Shown piece by piece: positions 1-9,301 of a stretch of DNA of 64,000 bases (within the stretch, counting starts at the first letter, position 1; every line of letters begins with the position of its first letter). Origin of the DNA: G016234445 sp964438865 (GTDB taxonomy: Bacteria > Chloroflexota > Dehalococcoidia > Tepidiformales > Tepidiformaceae). The stretch lies in the NCBI GenBank assembly GCA_964438865.1, contig CAYTMI010000001.1, positions 434,001 to 498,000 of the forward strand, read 5' to 3'. The position numbers and the translations under genes are program-made. The notes under the pieces are model-generated. The model made no database searches. It was not told where the DNA came from and saw only the letters and a program-made list of their open reading frames with translations.

Positions 1-1749
1 GGGCACCGGGCCGGAGGCTTCAAAGTGAGCGACGTTGCTCCAGGTGGGGCCATACACCTGCACCACGACTGACCCCGGCGCCGGCGAAACGCTGCTGTAG
101 TCCTGCGACGGCTGGTTCAGGTTCTTGTCCCGGCCGGCCCATTGCAGGAGCGGGGTGGCTGGCCTGTTGGCCACGAACAACTGGACAGTCTTGCCCGGCG
201 CCCCACATCCCGGGACCTCGCTCGCCGGTTTCACAGCCAGCGAGAAGCTCGCAAGCAGCGCCGCCGAGGCGGTGACGCTGCCGCAGGCGTTGCCGTCGAT
301 CACGGCCCGTACCTCGGCCCCGAGTTCGTCCTTCCAATCATGGAGAGCGCTCCCGGTGACCGTCATCGGCAGGCGCTGGAGGGCGGCGCCGATGTTGATG
401 ATCCCCGAGCCGGCCCAGTTGCCGCCGTGCGAGGCCGGTGCCGCGGGCGCCGCCGTGGCGCGGGCGATGGCGATGTAGTCCGCGGCGGCCAGGCCCGAAT
501 TCCGCGACTTCATCAAGGCGAACATGCCGGAAACCAGCGGCGCCGCGAAGCTCGTCCCCCTGGGCTCGATGCCGTACGGCTGGGCGAGGCCCAGATCCGA
601 ACGCAGGGTGCCGACGATGTTGCTGCCGGGCGCGGCGAAGTCCAGGGCCGGGCCGTAGCTGCTGTAGGTGGACCAAATGTTCCCCGCCAGGTTGTCGGCC
701 GCGCCCACCGCGATCACGTTCTCGTACTGGGTGTAGGCCGCCGGGTAGCCGGGGCCGGGCTGCGTCGGGTTCTGCCCAAAGTTGCCGGCCGCGGCGACGA
801 TGATGATGCCCTCGGCCTGGGCGGCCTGGATCGCCTCCCTGAGCACCTGGATGTCGGCCTGCTGGTGCGGCGGGCTGCTTGCAAGGCTGAGGTTGATGAT
901 GTCGGCGCCCATCCGGCGTGCGTAGTCGATCCCGTGGGCCACGTTCGCCATGTCGCCGCTGGGCTGCCCCCCGTGCGAAGGGGTGCCGCAGTCGAGCACT
1001 TTCACCGCCATCAGCCGGACGTCCCACGCCACCCCACTGATGCCGGTGCCGTTGTCGCCGGCGGCGCCTATGATCCCCGCGACGATGGTCCCGTGGGAGT
1101 GATTGCTGGCGCCCGGCTTGCCGTTGTCATCCTGCACGTCGCCGCGGGCGCTGCCGGGCACGGACGTGTAGGTGTAGCCGCAGCCAGACTGCCGGTCCGC
1201 CGTGAGGTTGATAAAGCGGCAGCCGTTGACGTCGTCGGTGCAGCCGTTGCCGTCGTCGTCGATCCCGTTGCCAGTGATTTCGCCAGGGTTCACCCAGAGC
1301 CGCCCGGCGAGGTCGGGATGGGCAAGGTCGATGCCGGAATCGAGCACGGCCACGACCACCGTATTGCTGCCGGCGTGGAGATCCCAGGCCGCGGGCGCGC
1401 CGATCGTCTCCAGGTAGGATGCCTGGCTGCCGGGGTAGTAGGGGTCGTCCGGGGTTTCGGTCGCGAAGACCTGGGCGTCTGCTTCGGCCGAAAGCACGCC
1501 CGGGGCTGAGCGAAGCCGGGCGAGGAAGTGTTCCCGCGATTCGCCCGCGGGCACCGGCACGGAGCGATACCCGAGTTCCGCGAGCGAAGCACCCGCGCGG
1601 GCAGCGGTGACCCCGGGCGGCGCACCGTACTGGACCACCACATAGGATTCGGGGGCCGCGGGCGGCGCGGCCTCCACGCCGGGCGACCCGTGGACAGCCG
1701 CAAGGAGAGCGGCAGAGGCCGCCAGGATGGCTAGAATCCGCTTCCGCAA
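1..1749 (-). CDS. Secreted subtilisin-like (S8) serine protease, C-terminus cut by window edge
   Basis: Peptidase S8 endoprotease that is probably exported. The frame is open from a TTG codon at 1749 to the window edge (583 codons) and is incomplete. The N-terminus is Arg/Lys followed by an Ala/Leu-rich stretch (about residues 2-20), a signal peptide. A short inhibitor_I9-like propeptide region follows. The catalytic triad is visible: Asp in AVLDSGIDLAHPDL, His in NHSHGTIVAG and Ser in RGTSFAAP, with the oxyanion Asn in AAAGN. An Asp-rich stretch after the first motif (NGIDDDGNG) looks like a calcium site. TTG is chosen because a G-rich Shine-Dalgarno (GGGGAGGGG) lies just upstream and the signal peptide begins there. 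The gene follows two paralogous lipoprotein genes by 21 bp and may be co-transcribed with them. Confidence 0.93.
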   Translation of the reverse strand, partial: MRKRILAILAASAALLAAVHGSPGVEAAPPAAPESYVVVQYGAPPGVTAARAGASLAELGYRSVPVPAGESREHFLARLRSAPGVLSAEADAQVFATETPDDPYYPGSQASYLETIGAPAAWDLHAGSNTVVVAVLDSGIDLAHPDLAGRLWVNPGEITGNGIDDDGNGCTDDVNGCRFINLTADRQSGCGYTYTSVPGSARGDVQDDNGKPGASNHSHGTIVAGIIGAAGDNGTGISGVAWDVRLMAVKVLDCGTPSHGGQPSGDMANVAHGIDYARRMGADIINLSLASSPPHQQADIQVLREAIQAAQAEGIIIVAAAGNFGQNPTQPGPGYPAAYTQYENVIAVGAADNLAGNIWSTYSSYGPALDFAAPGSNIVGTLRSDLGLAQPYGIEPRGTSFAAPLVSGMFALMKSRNSGLAAADYIAIARATAAPAAPASHGGNWAGSGIINIGAALQRLPMTVTGSALHDWKDELGAEVRAVIDGNACGSVTASAALLASFSLAVKPASEVPGCGAPGKTVQLFVANRPATPLLQWAGRDKNLNQPSQDYSSVSPAPGSVVVQVYGPTWSNVAHFEASGPVP

Positions 1750-1770
1750 AGCCCCTCCCCCACGCGCCGG

Positions 1771-2523
1771 CTAGTTCTTCCCCACCGGCGTGGGGGGGCC
1801 TCCACGAGTGTCGGGAGTCGGTGCATCGTTGACGCGCTTGCCCAGCGCGTGCTCGTCCATGATAACCGCGACGGCCCGCGCCTGTTCAATCGTCATGAAT
1901 GGTACCCCGCCGAAGGTCCGCACGATCGCGACGAGGTTGCCGCGGCGGAACAAGAAGCTGTGGTAGACGGCGTTGACGGTGGAGTTTCCCAGCGTGCCCG
2001 TTTCGATCTTGAACGCTATCGACTGATTCGCGAGTCCTTTCGCGTCGGTGACAGCAGCCGAACCCTTCGCCTCGCCGTAGCGCGCCACATACGTGTCGAA
2101 GGCCTTGCGCGCCCCATCGGTGGTCTTGAAAAGGTGCGTTTCGGTGGTGACGTAGAAGCGCCCCTGGACCGCCGCGGCGAGCAGCCCCGCCGGTTCGAAG
2201 GTTGCCTGGTAGCCATCGACATAGCCCCACTCCTCAATCAACTGGGCCGCTTCCGTGGGGGAGAGAAAGGGGCCGGACCCGGCGTAGAGCTGCGCGGTGA
2301 AGCCGTAGGTGCTCGACGGGTTGACGTCGTAGTCGCCCCGGAGTTCGTTCAGGTAGGGCGCGTACCGCGAGGCCGGCGCTGAGAGGTTCGGCTGGGGGCC
2401 ACCCACTTCGCCGCCGGCGAGATCGGCAACCCCGGCGTCGCCGCCGTCACCGCCGCAGGCCGCGGCCGCAAACGCGAGCACCAGCGCTGCGGTAGCGGCC
2501 AACCCCCCGAGCCGTCGCATCAT
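1771..2523 (-). CDS. Lipoprotein, paralogue of the next upstream gene
   Basis: Unrecognised surface lipoprotein of 250 aa. The N-terminus MMRRLGGLAATAALVLAF leads to a lipobox ending AAAC (Cys about residue 23), followed by a Gly/Asp linker. The body shares a pattern with the upstream gene: WGYxxGYxAxFxPxG, then HLFKTxxGAxKAF, VNAVYHxFxFRRGNLVxxV and a final TxxQARAVAVxxDE. Its start ATG overlaps the upstream stop as ATGA, so translation is coupled. The function is unknown. The fold may bind a ligand outside the cell, but nothing in the sequence shows which one. Confidence 0.9.
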   Translation of the reverse strand: MMRRLGGLAATAALVLAFAAAACGGDGGDAGVADLAGGEVGGPQPNLSAPASRYAPYLNELRGDYDVNPSSTYGFTAQLYAGSGPFLSPTEAAQLIEEWGYVDGYQATFEPAGLLAAAVQGRFYVTTETHLFKTTDGARKAFDTYVARYGEAKGSAAVTDAKGLANQSIAFKIETGTLGNSTVNAVYHSFLFRRGNLVAIVRTFGGVPFMTIEQARAVAVIMDEHALGKRVNDAPTPDTRGGPPTPVGKN

Positions 2524-3275
2524 TGCTTCGCCGTGGGCGTCGGCGCGAGGGCCGGCTTATCGCCCATCGCCTTCTCATCGATAAGGACGGCGACGGCGCG
2601 GGCGGTGTCGACCCTCATGAACGGTTCGGCGCCGGTGGTGAGGACAACCGTGACCAGGTTCCCCCGCCGGAAGATGAAGCGGTGGTAGACGGCGTTCACC
2701 TGCGACCCGGCGATCTTCTCCCCGGTCAGGAGCCAGGCGGCGTATTCGTTCCCGACAGAGACGGTCGTGACCTGCTGGTTGACCTTCACCCCGGCAAGCC
2801 GCCCGTTGAAGTAGGCGAACGCCTTCGAGGCCCCCTCCGCGGTCTTGAAGAGGTGGCTTTCGATAGCGAGATAGAACCCGCCGTTGAGCATCGCCGTCTG
2901 GCGGCCTTCTGGGTCGAAGGAGGCTTCGAAGCCTTCGGTGTAGCCCCACTGGTTGAGGAGAGTCTCGCCGTTAGTCCCGGCGGGGAACGTCTTCGTGGCT
3001 CCGTAGCTCTTGGCGTCGAGCACGTAGGTGCCCTTGAAGTCGATGAGGAAGTTCGTCCCCAGGTCCCCCTGGAGGATGCCGTACTTGCTCGCCGGGCCAG
3101 CGAGGACGGGCTCGGCCTTCGTGTCGCGCGGCTGGGCGGGCGTCGGTGAGACCTGTCCTGAAGTCGAAGCCCCGGCGGGCGTGGCGCTCGCGGCGTCGCC
3201 ATCGCCCCCGCAGGAAGCAAGCAGCAGAAGCGGGACGAGGCTGGAACCGAACGCCAGCCAAAGCCTGCGGGGCAT
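2520..3275 (-). CDS. Lipoprotein, paralogue of the downstream gene
   Basis: Lipoprotein of 251 aa. I place the start at MPRRLWLAFGSSLVPLLLLA because it gives a clean signal peptide ending in the lipobox LASC; a longer in-frame extension to 3419 would put an Arg/Pro-rich segment in front. GGAG sits 5 nt upstream of this ATG. A Thr/Pro/Ser linker follows the Cys, then the same domain as the neighbour at 1771-2523 (NQWGYTEGFEASF, SHLFKTAEGASKAF, VNAVYHRFIFRRGN). The pair overlaps by 4 nt and looks like an in-place gene duplication. The lipoprotein at 17300-17953 is a more distant member of the same group. Function unknown. Confidence 0.88.
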   Translation of the reverse strand: MPRRLWLAFGSSLVPLLLLASCGGDGDAASATPAGASTSGQVSPTPAQPRDTKAEPVLAGPASKYGILQGDLGTNFLIDFKGTYVLDAKSYGATKTFPAGTNGETLLNQWGYTEGFEASFDPEGRQTAMLNGGFYLAIESHLFKTAEGASKAFAYFNGRLAGVKVNQQVTTVSVGNEYAAWLLTGEKIAGSQVNAVYHRFIFRRGNLVTVVLTTGAEPFMRVDTARAVAVLIDEKAMGDKPALAPTPTAKQ

Positions 3276-3555
3276 AGGTACTCCGGACCGGGCGACTTCC
3301 TCGTGAGTGTACGGGCGCCCATGTCTTGACGGAAGAAAGGTGGGTAAGGGAAGAGGAAGGAGCGGACGGGTCCGGGCCGCGCACCGTGAGCGCCAGCGGC
3401 CCCTTCGGGCTATCCCCACGACACGCCCAGGCTGTGCCCTTCGAGGAGGGCGTGATGGACACGAACGGCGAGCGCGGACGATGGCTGTTAGACGGCGCCG
3501 AGCCTACACTCGGGGAGCGGGTCGCGAGTGGACGGACCCGCCCGGGAATCGCCGC

Positions 3556-4824
3556 ATGCAAGCCGCCAGCACCTTCGACCGTTACCGCCGGGCCGCCGTC
3601 TACCGGCTGCTGCTGATGAACTACCGCCGCGCCCGCCGTTGGTATTGGGAGCTTCGCACCCCCGACCTGCACCGCCAGTGGAGCCAAGATCGCTCGGACT
3701 TCGAGGTCCTCAGCCAGGTCATCGAAGGCCGCCAGGTTGAGAGCCTGATGGACCTCGGCTGCGGCTCCGGCCGGCTCTTCCCCGTCTACAAGCAGGCGGG
3801 ACTCAAACAAGTCCTGGGAGTGGACATCGCCAGCCGGGCGCTCGCGCTCGCGAAAAGGCTCCACCCGGAAATCGAAACCCTCCGGACCAAGGCAGAAGAC
3901 CTCGACCCCGGCCGCCAGTTCGACATGATCGTCGTCCACCGCGTGCTCCAACACCTGCCCGAAGCGACGCTCCCTACCGTCATCGAGCGGATGACCCAGG
4001 TGGCCCGCAAGGCGATCTACATCAACGAAATCAGCGAAAGCGACCGGGCCAATCTCAGCGGCGCCCGCTACATCTTCGAACACGACTACATCCCGCTCTT
4101 CACCGCCCAGGGTTGGCTGCTCGCGGAGCGCGGGATCGTGCCGGGAACGCGGCAGACCTACCTCGTCTTCGCGCCCGGCCCCCACGCTCACGAAGTGGTC
4201 GCAGCCGCCGCCCACCGGGGCACCAACGGTCTTGCCAACATCCGGCCCTTGCTCCGGCCGGTAGGGCGCCCGCTCAACCGGTTTTTCTTCAATTGGACCC
4301 GCCTGCGGCTCCGCTGGATCTACCTCCGCGAAGACATCGACGGCGTCCAGGGCGAGCTTCGCCGGATGCGGTCGGGACATGCCGCGGCGCTCCGCCAGTT
4401 CGGCGCTAGCGTCTCCGAAGACGCCCGGATCGTGGGCCCCATCAGCATCGTCAACGCCAGCCGGGACTTCTCCAACCTCACCATCGGCGCAAAGACGCAC
4501 ATCGGCAGCGAAGTCTTCATCGACCTGGCCGACCGGGTCACCATCGAAGAGGGCGCCACGATCTCTATGCGGACCATGTTCATCACCCACCTCGACGTCG
4601 GCCGGGGACCCCTTGCCGCCGAGCGGCCGCGGCTGGTCGGCGCCGTGACGGTGGGGGAGGGCGCATTCATCGGCACACGGACCGTCATCCTCCACGGGGT
4701 GACGATTGGCGCGAAGGCCATGGTTGCGGCGGGGGCGGTGGTGACCAAGGACGTGCCGCCCGGCGCCATCGTCAACCGCGAGGGCCGCAGCCACGCCCCG
4801 GTCCGCACCAGGCAGGACGCCTAG
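3556..4824 (+). CDS. SAM methyltransferase fused to a left-handed beta-helix acyltransferase
   Basis: Two-domain protein of 422 aa at the head of the surface-glycan cluster. Residues about 50-200 form a class I SAM-dependent methyltransferase: glycine loop LMDLGCGSGRL, acidic LGVDIASRAL, and DMIVVHRVLQHLP. Residues about 290-420 carry hexapeptide repeats (IGAKTHIGSE, IEEGATI, FIGTRTVILHGVTIGA) and end VVTKDVPPGAIV, typical of WcaF/maltose-O-acetyltransferase-like enzymes. It probably methylates and acetylates a sugar residue of the glycan. The ATG at 3556 is preferred over upstream in-frame codons that would add an Arg-rich leader. The next gene starts directly after its TAG. Confidence 0.88.
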   Translation: MQAASTFDRYRRAAVYRLLLMNYRRARRWYWELRTPDLHRQWSQDRSDFEVLSQVIEGRQVESLMDLGCGSGRLFPVYKQAGLKQVLGVDIASRALALAKRLHPEIETLRTKAEDLDPGRQFDMIVVHRVLQHLPEATLPTVIERMTQVARKAIYINEISESDRANLSGARYIFEHDYIPLFTAQGWLLAERGIVPGTRQTYLVFAPGPHAHEVVAAAAHRGTNGLANIRPLLRPVGRPLNRFFFNWTRLRLRWIYLREDIDGVQGELRRMRSGHAAALRQFGASVSEDARIVGPISIVNASRDFSNLTIGAKTHIGSEVFIDLADRVTIEEGATISMRTMFITHLDVGRGPLAAERPRLVGAVTVGEGAFIGTRTVILHGVTIGAKAMVAAGAVVTKDVPPGAIVNREGRSHAPVRTRQDA

Positions 4825-6159
4825 GTGGACCTGGCGCGCGGCAGCCTGCTGGCGCTCCTCTACCGCGTGACGGGCATGGTCTTCTGGGTGGCCCTTGGGG
4901 TCATCACCGCACGCACGCTTTCCATCAGTGACCTCGGCGTCTACGTGTTCACGATTGTCCTCATCCAGTCGGTAGGGGCGGTCGTGGCGAGCTTCGCCTC
5001 AGCCTCGGGCTACTTCGTGACGAACAAGCACCGGCCGCCTTCGGAAGTCGCCTCGAACGCGCTCCTGCTGGCGCTGGTGGTCGGGGGCGTGGTCTTCAGC
5101 GTCTGCCTTGTGATCTGGCTGGCCTACCGAGGCGAAAACCGCACCCTCTTCCTGCTCTCCGGGCTGGCACTCCTGCCGATCGTCGGCCGCCACGCACTCG
5201 GCGGGGTGTTCCTCGGCACCAACCGCCTCTGGCAGTACAACTTCAGCATCCACGGGCCGGCCTATGCCGCCGTTGCGCTCCTTCTCGTCTGGGTCGTCGC
5301 GCTTGACCACCGGACCACGGAGGGCGCGCTCGCCGCCTGGATCGGCGGGCAATACATCTCCTTCGCCGCCCTGCTCTTCATGGGCCGGGGCTGGTGGGGA
5401 TGGCTGGTCCGTCATCGGCCCGACTGGCCGCTCATCCGCGGGTTCATCACCTTTGGCGCGATCACCGGGCTGGCCGGCTTCGTCAGCTTCTTCAACTACC
5501 GGGTCGACCAGATCCTCGTCGCCAGCCTCGACGGCAGTACCGGCGCGGGCATCTATTCGCGGGCCGTTGCGGCGGCCGAAGGGCTCTGGCTGTTCTCGAC
5601 GTCGATCGCGATCGCCTCCTATTCCAGCATCGGTTCGCTCAGCCGCCACGAAGCCGCGAGCCTGACCAGCCGTGGCGTCCGCCATACGCTCTTCATCGTC
5701 AGCAGCGGCGCGGTCGTCCTCTTCATCCTCGCGCCCTATCTGCTTTCGTTCCTGTTCGGGCCGCGCTTCGAAGCCGCCACCACCTCGCTGCGGATCCTCT
5801 GTGTTGGCACCGCCCTCTTCGCCCCCCAGTCACTCCTGGCGAACTACTTCACGGTGCAGATGGGGCGACCCTGGATCTCCCTCTCGATCGCGCTTGTTTC
5901 CTGCGCGATCAACATCGGCGTGAGCATCGTCCTTATCCCCCGGGTGGGCTACGTCGGCGGCGCCTGGGCGACCACAATCAGCTACGTCGCGGTGGCGGGC
6001 ATGGCCGTCGTCATCTTCCTCCGCACCTCGGATGCGCGCTTCAGCGACCTCTGGCGGCTGCGGCGCGACGACATCGCGACCTACTGGCGGCTGGCTGGCC
6101 GCCTCTGGTCAGCAAACCCGCTTCGCCGCCTCCGCCCGGACCCGGGACCGACGCCATGA
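4825..6159 (+). CDS. Wzx-type polysaccharide flippase
   Basis: Integral membrane protein of 444 aa of the MATE/MOP exporter superfamily (polysaccharide biosynthesis type). About 12-14 hydrophobic segments run from VTGMVFWVALGVITARTL at the N-terminus to the last helix near residue 405. The motif NYRVDQILVASLDGSTGAGIYSRA and the C-terminal PRVGYVGGAWATTISY are typical of Wzx flippases. It would move lipid-linked sugar repeat units across the membrane. The GTG start at 4825 abuts the TAG of the preceding gene, and its TGA overlaps the ATG of the next gene, so these genes are translationally coupled. Confidence 0.9.
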   Translation: MDLARGSLLALLYRVTGMVFWVALGVITARTLSISDLGVYVFTIVLIQSVGAVVASFASASGYFVTNKHRPPSEVASNALLLALVVGGVVFSVCLVIWLAYRGENRTLFLLSGLALLPIVGRHALGGVFLGTNRLWQYNFSIHGPAYAAVALLLVWVVALDHRTTEGALAAWIGGQYISFAALLFMGRGWWGWLVRHRPDWPLIRGFITFGAITGLAGFVSFFNYRVDQILVASLDGSTGAGIYSRAVAAAEGLWLFSTSIAIASYSSIGSLSRHEAASLTSRGVRHTLFIVSSGAVVLFILAPYLLSFLFGPRFEAATTSLRILCVGTALFAPQSLLANYFTVQMGRPWISLSIALVSCAINIGVSIVLIPRVGYVGGAWATTISYVAVAGMAVVIFLRTSDARFSDLWRLRRDDIATYWRLAGRLWSANPLRRLRPDPGPTP

Positions 6160-7061
6160 GCCCCCGGATCGCCGTCGTCGGGCTGCCCTTCTTTGCCGAA
6201 CGGGTCGCCGAATCCCTCCGCGATGGCGGCTACCGCGCCGTCCACCTTCCCCGGCCCGGCAGGTCGCCGGGAGCCTGGGCGCGGCTCGCCGGGGGGCTGG
6301 TGCGCGCAGATCTCGTCTACGCCGTTGGCAGCAGCATCCGGGTGAACTCGCCTGTTGACCTTGCTTCGCGGCGGGGCCGGCCCGTGCTCCTCCACTGGGT
6401 AGGGACCGATGTCCTCGCGGCCATCGAGGAACACCGCGCCGGGCGGGCGAGCCGGCGGCTGGTGGAAGGCGCGGCACACTGGGCTGATGCTCCCTGGTGC
6501 GTGGACGAACTCGCCCCTATCGGCATCCGCGCCGAGCACCACCCCCTGCCGATCCCCACCGCGATCGGCTCGCCCATCCCCTTCCCGCCAGCCTTCCGCG
6601 TCCTCCTCTACCTCTCGCCCTCGCCCCATGCGGCCTATGACGTCGAAGGGACGCTTGCCATGGTGAAGGCGCTCCCGGAGATCCCGTTCGTCGTTGTGGG
6701 CGGATACCAGCCGACGGAACCGCTGCCCAACCTGGAGGCGCGGGGGTTCGTCACGAATATGCAGGCTGTCTATCGCGAAACCACGGTCTTCGTCCGCCTG
6801 GTGAAGCACGATGGCATGTCCCATTCGGTGATCGAAGCGATGAGCTTCGGCAGACACGTGCTCTGGAACTACGCCTACCCCGGTGTCACCCGCGTGGAGG
6901 ACGCGCGCGGCGCGATCGAAGCCCTCCGTGACCTCCACGCCAGGTTCGCCGCCGGCTCCCTTGAGCTGAACGAAACGGGCGCCCGTGAAGTGACCCAACG
7001 ATACCGCTGGGGTACGCTCCTGAACGAAGTCCGTACGGGAATCGACCGCCTCCTTTCGTGA
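6156..7061 (+). CDS. Glycosyltransferase-like protein of the glycan cluster
   Basis: Protein of 301 aa with a GT-B-like pattern. The N-terminus MSPRIAVVGLPFFAERVAE suits a Rossmann half. HWVGTDVLAA and a central PTAIGSPIP are followed by the sugar-nucleotide half with FVVVGGYQPTEPLPNLEARGFV and a late HDGMSHSVIEAMSFGRHVLW, equivalent to the acidic E-x7-E/G-x-P block of GT4 enzymes. It is short for GT4 (usually 350-400 aa), so it may be a divergent family member. It overlaps the flippase stop (ATGA) and its own TGA overlaps the next GTG. Confidence 0.82.
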   Translation: MSPRIAVVGLPFFAERVAESLRDGGYRAVHLPRPGRSPGAWARLAGGLVRADLVYAVGSSIRVNSPVDLASRRGRPVLLHWVGTDVLAAIEEHRAGRASRRLVEGAAHWADAPWCVDELAPIGIRAEHHPLPIPTAIGSPIPFPPAFRVLLYLSPSPHAAYDVEGTLAMVKALPEIPFVVVGGYQPTEPLPNLEARGFVTNMQAVYRETTVFVRLVKHDGMSHSVIEAMSFGRHVLWNYAYPGVTRVEDARGAIEALRDLHARFAAGSLELNETGAREVTQRYRWGTLLNEVRTGIDRLLS

Positions 7062-9301
7062 TTACCCTCCTCCGCAAGCACCTTTTTGACTTCGAGCGAA
7101 GCGAAGCCAGGCGTCACGCGTTGGTCGCGCTGCTGGCCGTTGCCTTCCTTTCGCCCGACATCCCGATGCCGTCGCCGGCGCCGGCGCTTCGGCTCGAACA
7201 GGTCCTCCTCGGGATCCTCCTGCCCTCGCTCTTCCTCTATTACTGGCGCCACCCCGCTCTGCGGCGCCGCCCGACGGCCGTCGATTGGGCATTCCTCGCC
7301 CTCGGCGTCGCGATGACGCTGTCGATCATCGCCGCGCCGATCATCGTCTCGCAGTCCACCTACACTCTGCGCGATCCCTTCGAAGTCGCCCGGGTCGTCG
7401 AATACTGGCTGCTGTTCCGGATCGCCTACATCGCACCCCCGATCGCGGCGACCGGGAGTGGCACGATCAAGGTCCTCCTCTGGGCCGCGGTGGCGACGGG
7501 GGTCTTCTCCGCCGTCCAGTACCTGGACATCGGTTCGTTCAACAGCGTCGTGACCGACATCTGGGCCAACGGCCACAACCTCGACGGGATCAGCACTCAG
7601 GGCCGGTCGGTCGGGTTCGTGGGCAACGCGAACTACATGGGGATCCTCGCCTCGCTGCTCGTCGCCTTCGCCCTCGCTCTCGTCCTCCTCCGCCACGAAC
7701 TGCGCGGGAACCTGCGCTGGCTCCTCCTCGCCGCGGTGCTGATGGGGACGATGGGAGTGGTGACGGCACAGTCGCGCACGGCCGTGTTCTCGCTCTTGGG
7801 GGCGATGTCCCTGGGGCTGGTGTGGGTGGCAGCGACGTGGCGTTCGCGCGCAAACTACCTGGCGCCAATCGCCCTCTTTGTGGCAGCGGCCGCGATCTCC
7901 ATCACCTACGTGGAAGTGAACCCACCGCAATACGGGAGCTTCGGCAGCCGTTTCAATCTCACCACCCTGAATAGCGACTCCTCGGTGACCATCCGCCTTT
8001 CGAAGCTGCGGTCGCTCTTCGCCGGGTTCTTCGAAGACAAGCCCGGGTACTGCGACGGCCAGGGGCTCGACGACAAGCTGAGCAAGGGCCACGAACCGCG
8101 TGGCGCCACCGGGGCCGCCGCAGCCATGGCCGACGCGATCGCCCGCGACACCCGGCGCAAGCAGGACGTCCGCGCCATCACCCGGGGCATCCTCGACTAT
8201 TACTGCGACAACGAGAAGTGGCCCTACCAGGAGGCGCAACTGGCGGAGGCGCTCGTCCCCACGTACCTGGAGGCGATACCCAGGGACCCGGCAACCGGGG
8301 AAGACTACCGGTGGTACATCCGTGGCGACGGCTTCTCGGTGGGAGCACCGCTCGAAGACCCGGGCGACACGGAAGGGCCCGTATTCGCATTGGGGACAGT
8401 GCCCAACCTGGTCATGAATCCCAGCTTCGAAGATGGCAAGCGCGTGCCGGACCGGTGGACTACGTACGAGGAGGTCGTCGACGGGGACGGGATCATCGTC
8501 CGGAAAGGCGAGGGCCTCTTCGGCCGCCGGTCCGTGATCGCCGAGATCCAGCCGACGGGCGTGCTCTACCAGCTCGTCGTGTTCGAGTTCCCGCTCGGCG
8601 AGGAATGGACCGCGACCCTCTGGGCCAGGTCGGTCTCCGGCGAAGAAGAGCTCCTCTCGCTCTACCTCATCGCGCGCCTCGCCGACGGCGGCTATTACGA
8701 CCCGATGGCGCACAAGATCGGCACGCTCCCCGCGAACGGGGCCTGGGTGCCGATATCGCTGACCTTCGACACGCCGACCACGAGCCGGATGTTTGTGCTC
8801 GAATTCGCCATCCGCGCACCTGAAACCGACTCCATCCAGGTCGAACTCGATGCCGCGTCGGTCAACCCGGGCCCGTTCGCCACCTCCTTTCCGTGGATGA
8901 ACGACGTCGACCCCTCCCGCCTGAAGCCGCTCAACCTCCCCGGGTTCGCGGACTCACCGGTGCTTGGAGTCGGACCGCGGAAGGATCTCCAACTCGGGGC
9001 CTTCGATAACGAGTACGCACTCTTCCTGGACCGCTACGGCGCGCTCGGCACCGTCTCATACCTGGCGCTTTTCATCAGCGCGTTCGTGGTGACGTTCCAG
9101 GCGCGCAAGAGCAACCAGCGCTCGATGGTGGTGCTGAGCCTGGCGATGATGGTGTTCACGCTGGCGCTGGCCAGCTTCAACATCGCCGCCGGGAGCTACT
9201 ACCACTTCCAGATTATGGCGGTCTACTGGCTTCTCGCGGGCCTGCTCGCACGGGCCCGGCCGCGGGATGCAGCCTTCGAGACCGGCGATGACCGACCCTG
9301 A
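7058..9301 (+). CDS. O-antigen ligase/polymerase (Wzy/WaaL-like) with a large extracytoplasmic insert
   Basis: Membrane protein of 747 aa, far longer than usual O-antigen ligase family proteins (about 400-450 aa). Residues 1-300 carry about ten hydrophobic helices with VGNANYMGILASLL and AQSRTAVFSLLGA. The ligase signature then splits: RLSKLRSLFAGFFED near residue 315, and VLGVGPRKD...DNEYALFLDRYGALG near residues 632-665. About 290 residues are inserted between the halves. The insert has a type IV pilin-like stretch (residues about 365-435: RRKQDVRAITRGILDYYCDN, EAIPRDPATGEDYRWY) and a jelly-roll carbohydrate-binding-like stretch (about 447-605, starting NLVMNPSFEDG). Two Cys occur in the insert. 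The GTG start overlaps the previous stop (GTGA). Confidence 0.87.
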   Translation: MITLLRKHLFDFERSEARRHALVALLAVAFLSPDIPMPSPAPALRLEQVLLGILLPSLFLYYWRHPALRRRPTAVDWAFLALGVAMTLSIIAAPIIVSQSTYTLRDPFEVARVVEYWLLFRIAYIAPPIAATGSGTIKVLLWAAVATGVFSAVQYLDIGSFNSVVTDIWANGHNLDGISTQGRSVGFVGNANYMGILASLLVAFALALVLLRHELRGNLRWLLLAAVLMGTMGVVTAQSRTAVFSLLGAMSLGLVWVAATWRSRANYLAPIALFVAAAAISITYVEVNPPQYGSFGSRFNLTTLNSDSSVTIRLSKLRSLFAGFFEDKPGYCDGQGLDDKLSKGHEPRGATGAAAAMADAIARDTRRKQDVRAITRGILDYYCDNEKWPYQEAQLAEALVPTYLEAIPRDPATGEDYRWYIRGDGFSVGAPLEDPGDTEGPVFALGTVPNLVMNPSFEDGKRVPDRWTTYEEVVDGDGIIVRKGEGLFGRRSVIAEIQPTGVLYQLVVFEFPLGEEWTATLWARSVSGEEELLSLYLIARLADGGYYDPMAHKIGTLPANGAWVPISLTFDTPTTSRMFVLEFAIRAPETDSIQVELDAASVNPGPFATSFPWMNDVDPSRLKPLNLPGFADSPVLGVGPRKDLQLGAFDNEYALFLDRYGALGTVSYLALFISAFVVTFQARKSNQRSMVVLSLAMMVFTLALASFNIAAGSYYHFQIMAVYWLLAGLLARARPRDAAFETGDDRP

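Noticed and set aside
142..1509. Long plus-strand frame opposite the S8 protease
   Set aside because: It is the antisense shadow of a gene with clear catalytic motifs; its product is Arg/Gly/Val low-complexity with no start signal.
2971..4794. 607-codon minus-strand frame over the methyltransferase
   Set aside because: Shadow of a gene with SAM and hexapeptide motifs; its product shows no domain.
6081..6998. Minus-strand frame within the glycan cluster
   Set aside because: Shadow of the coupled glycosyltransferase gene; no motif and it would break the 4-nt overlapping operon.
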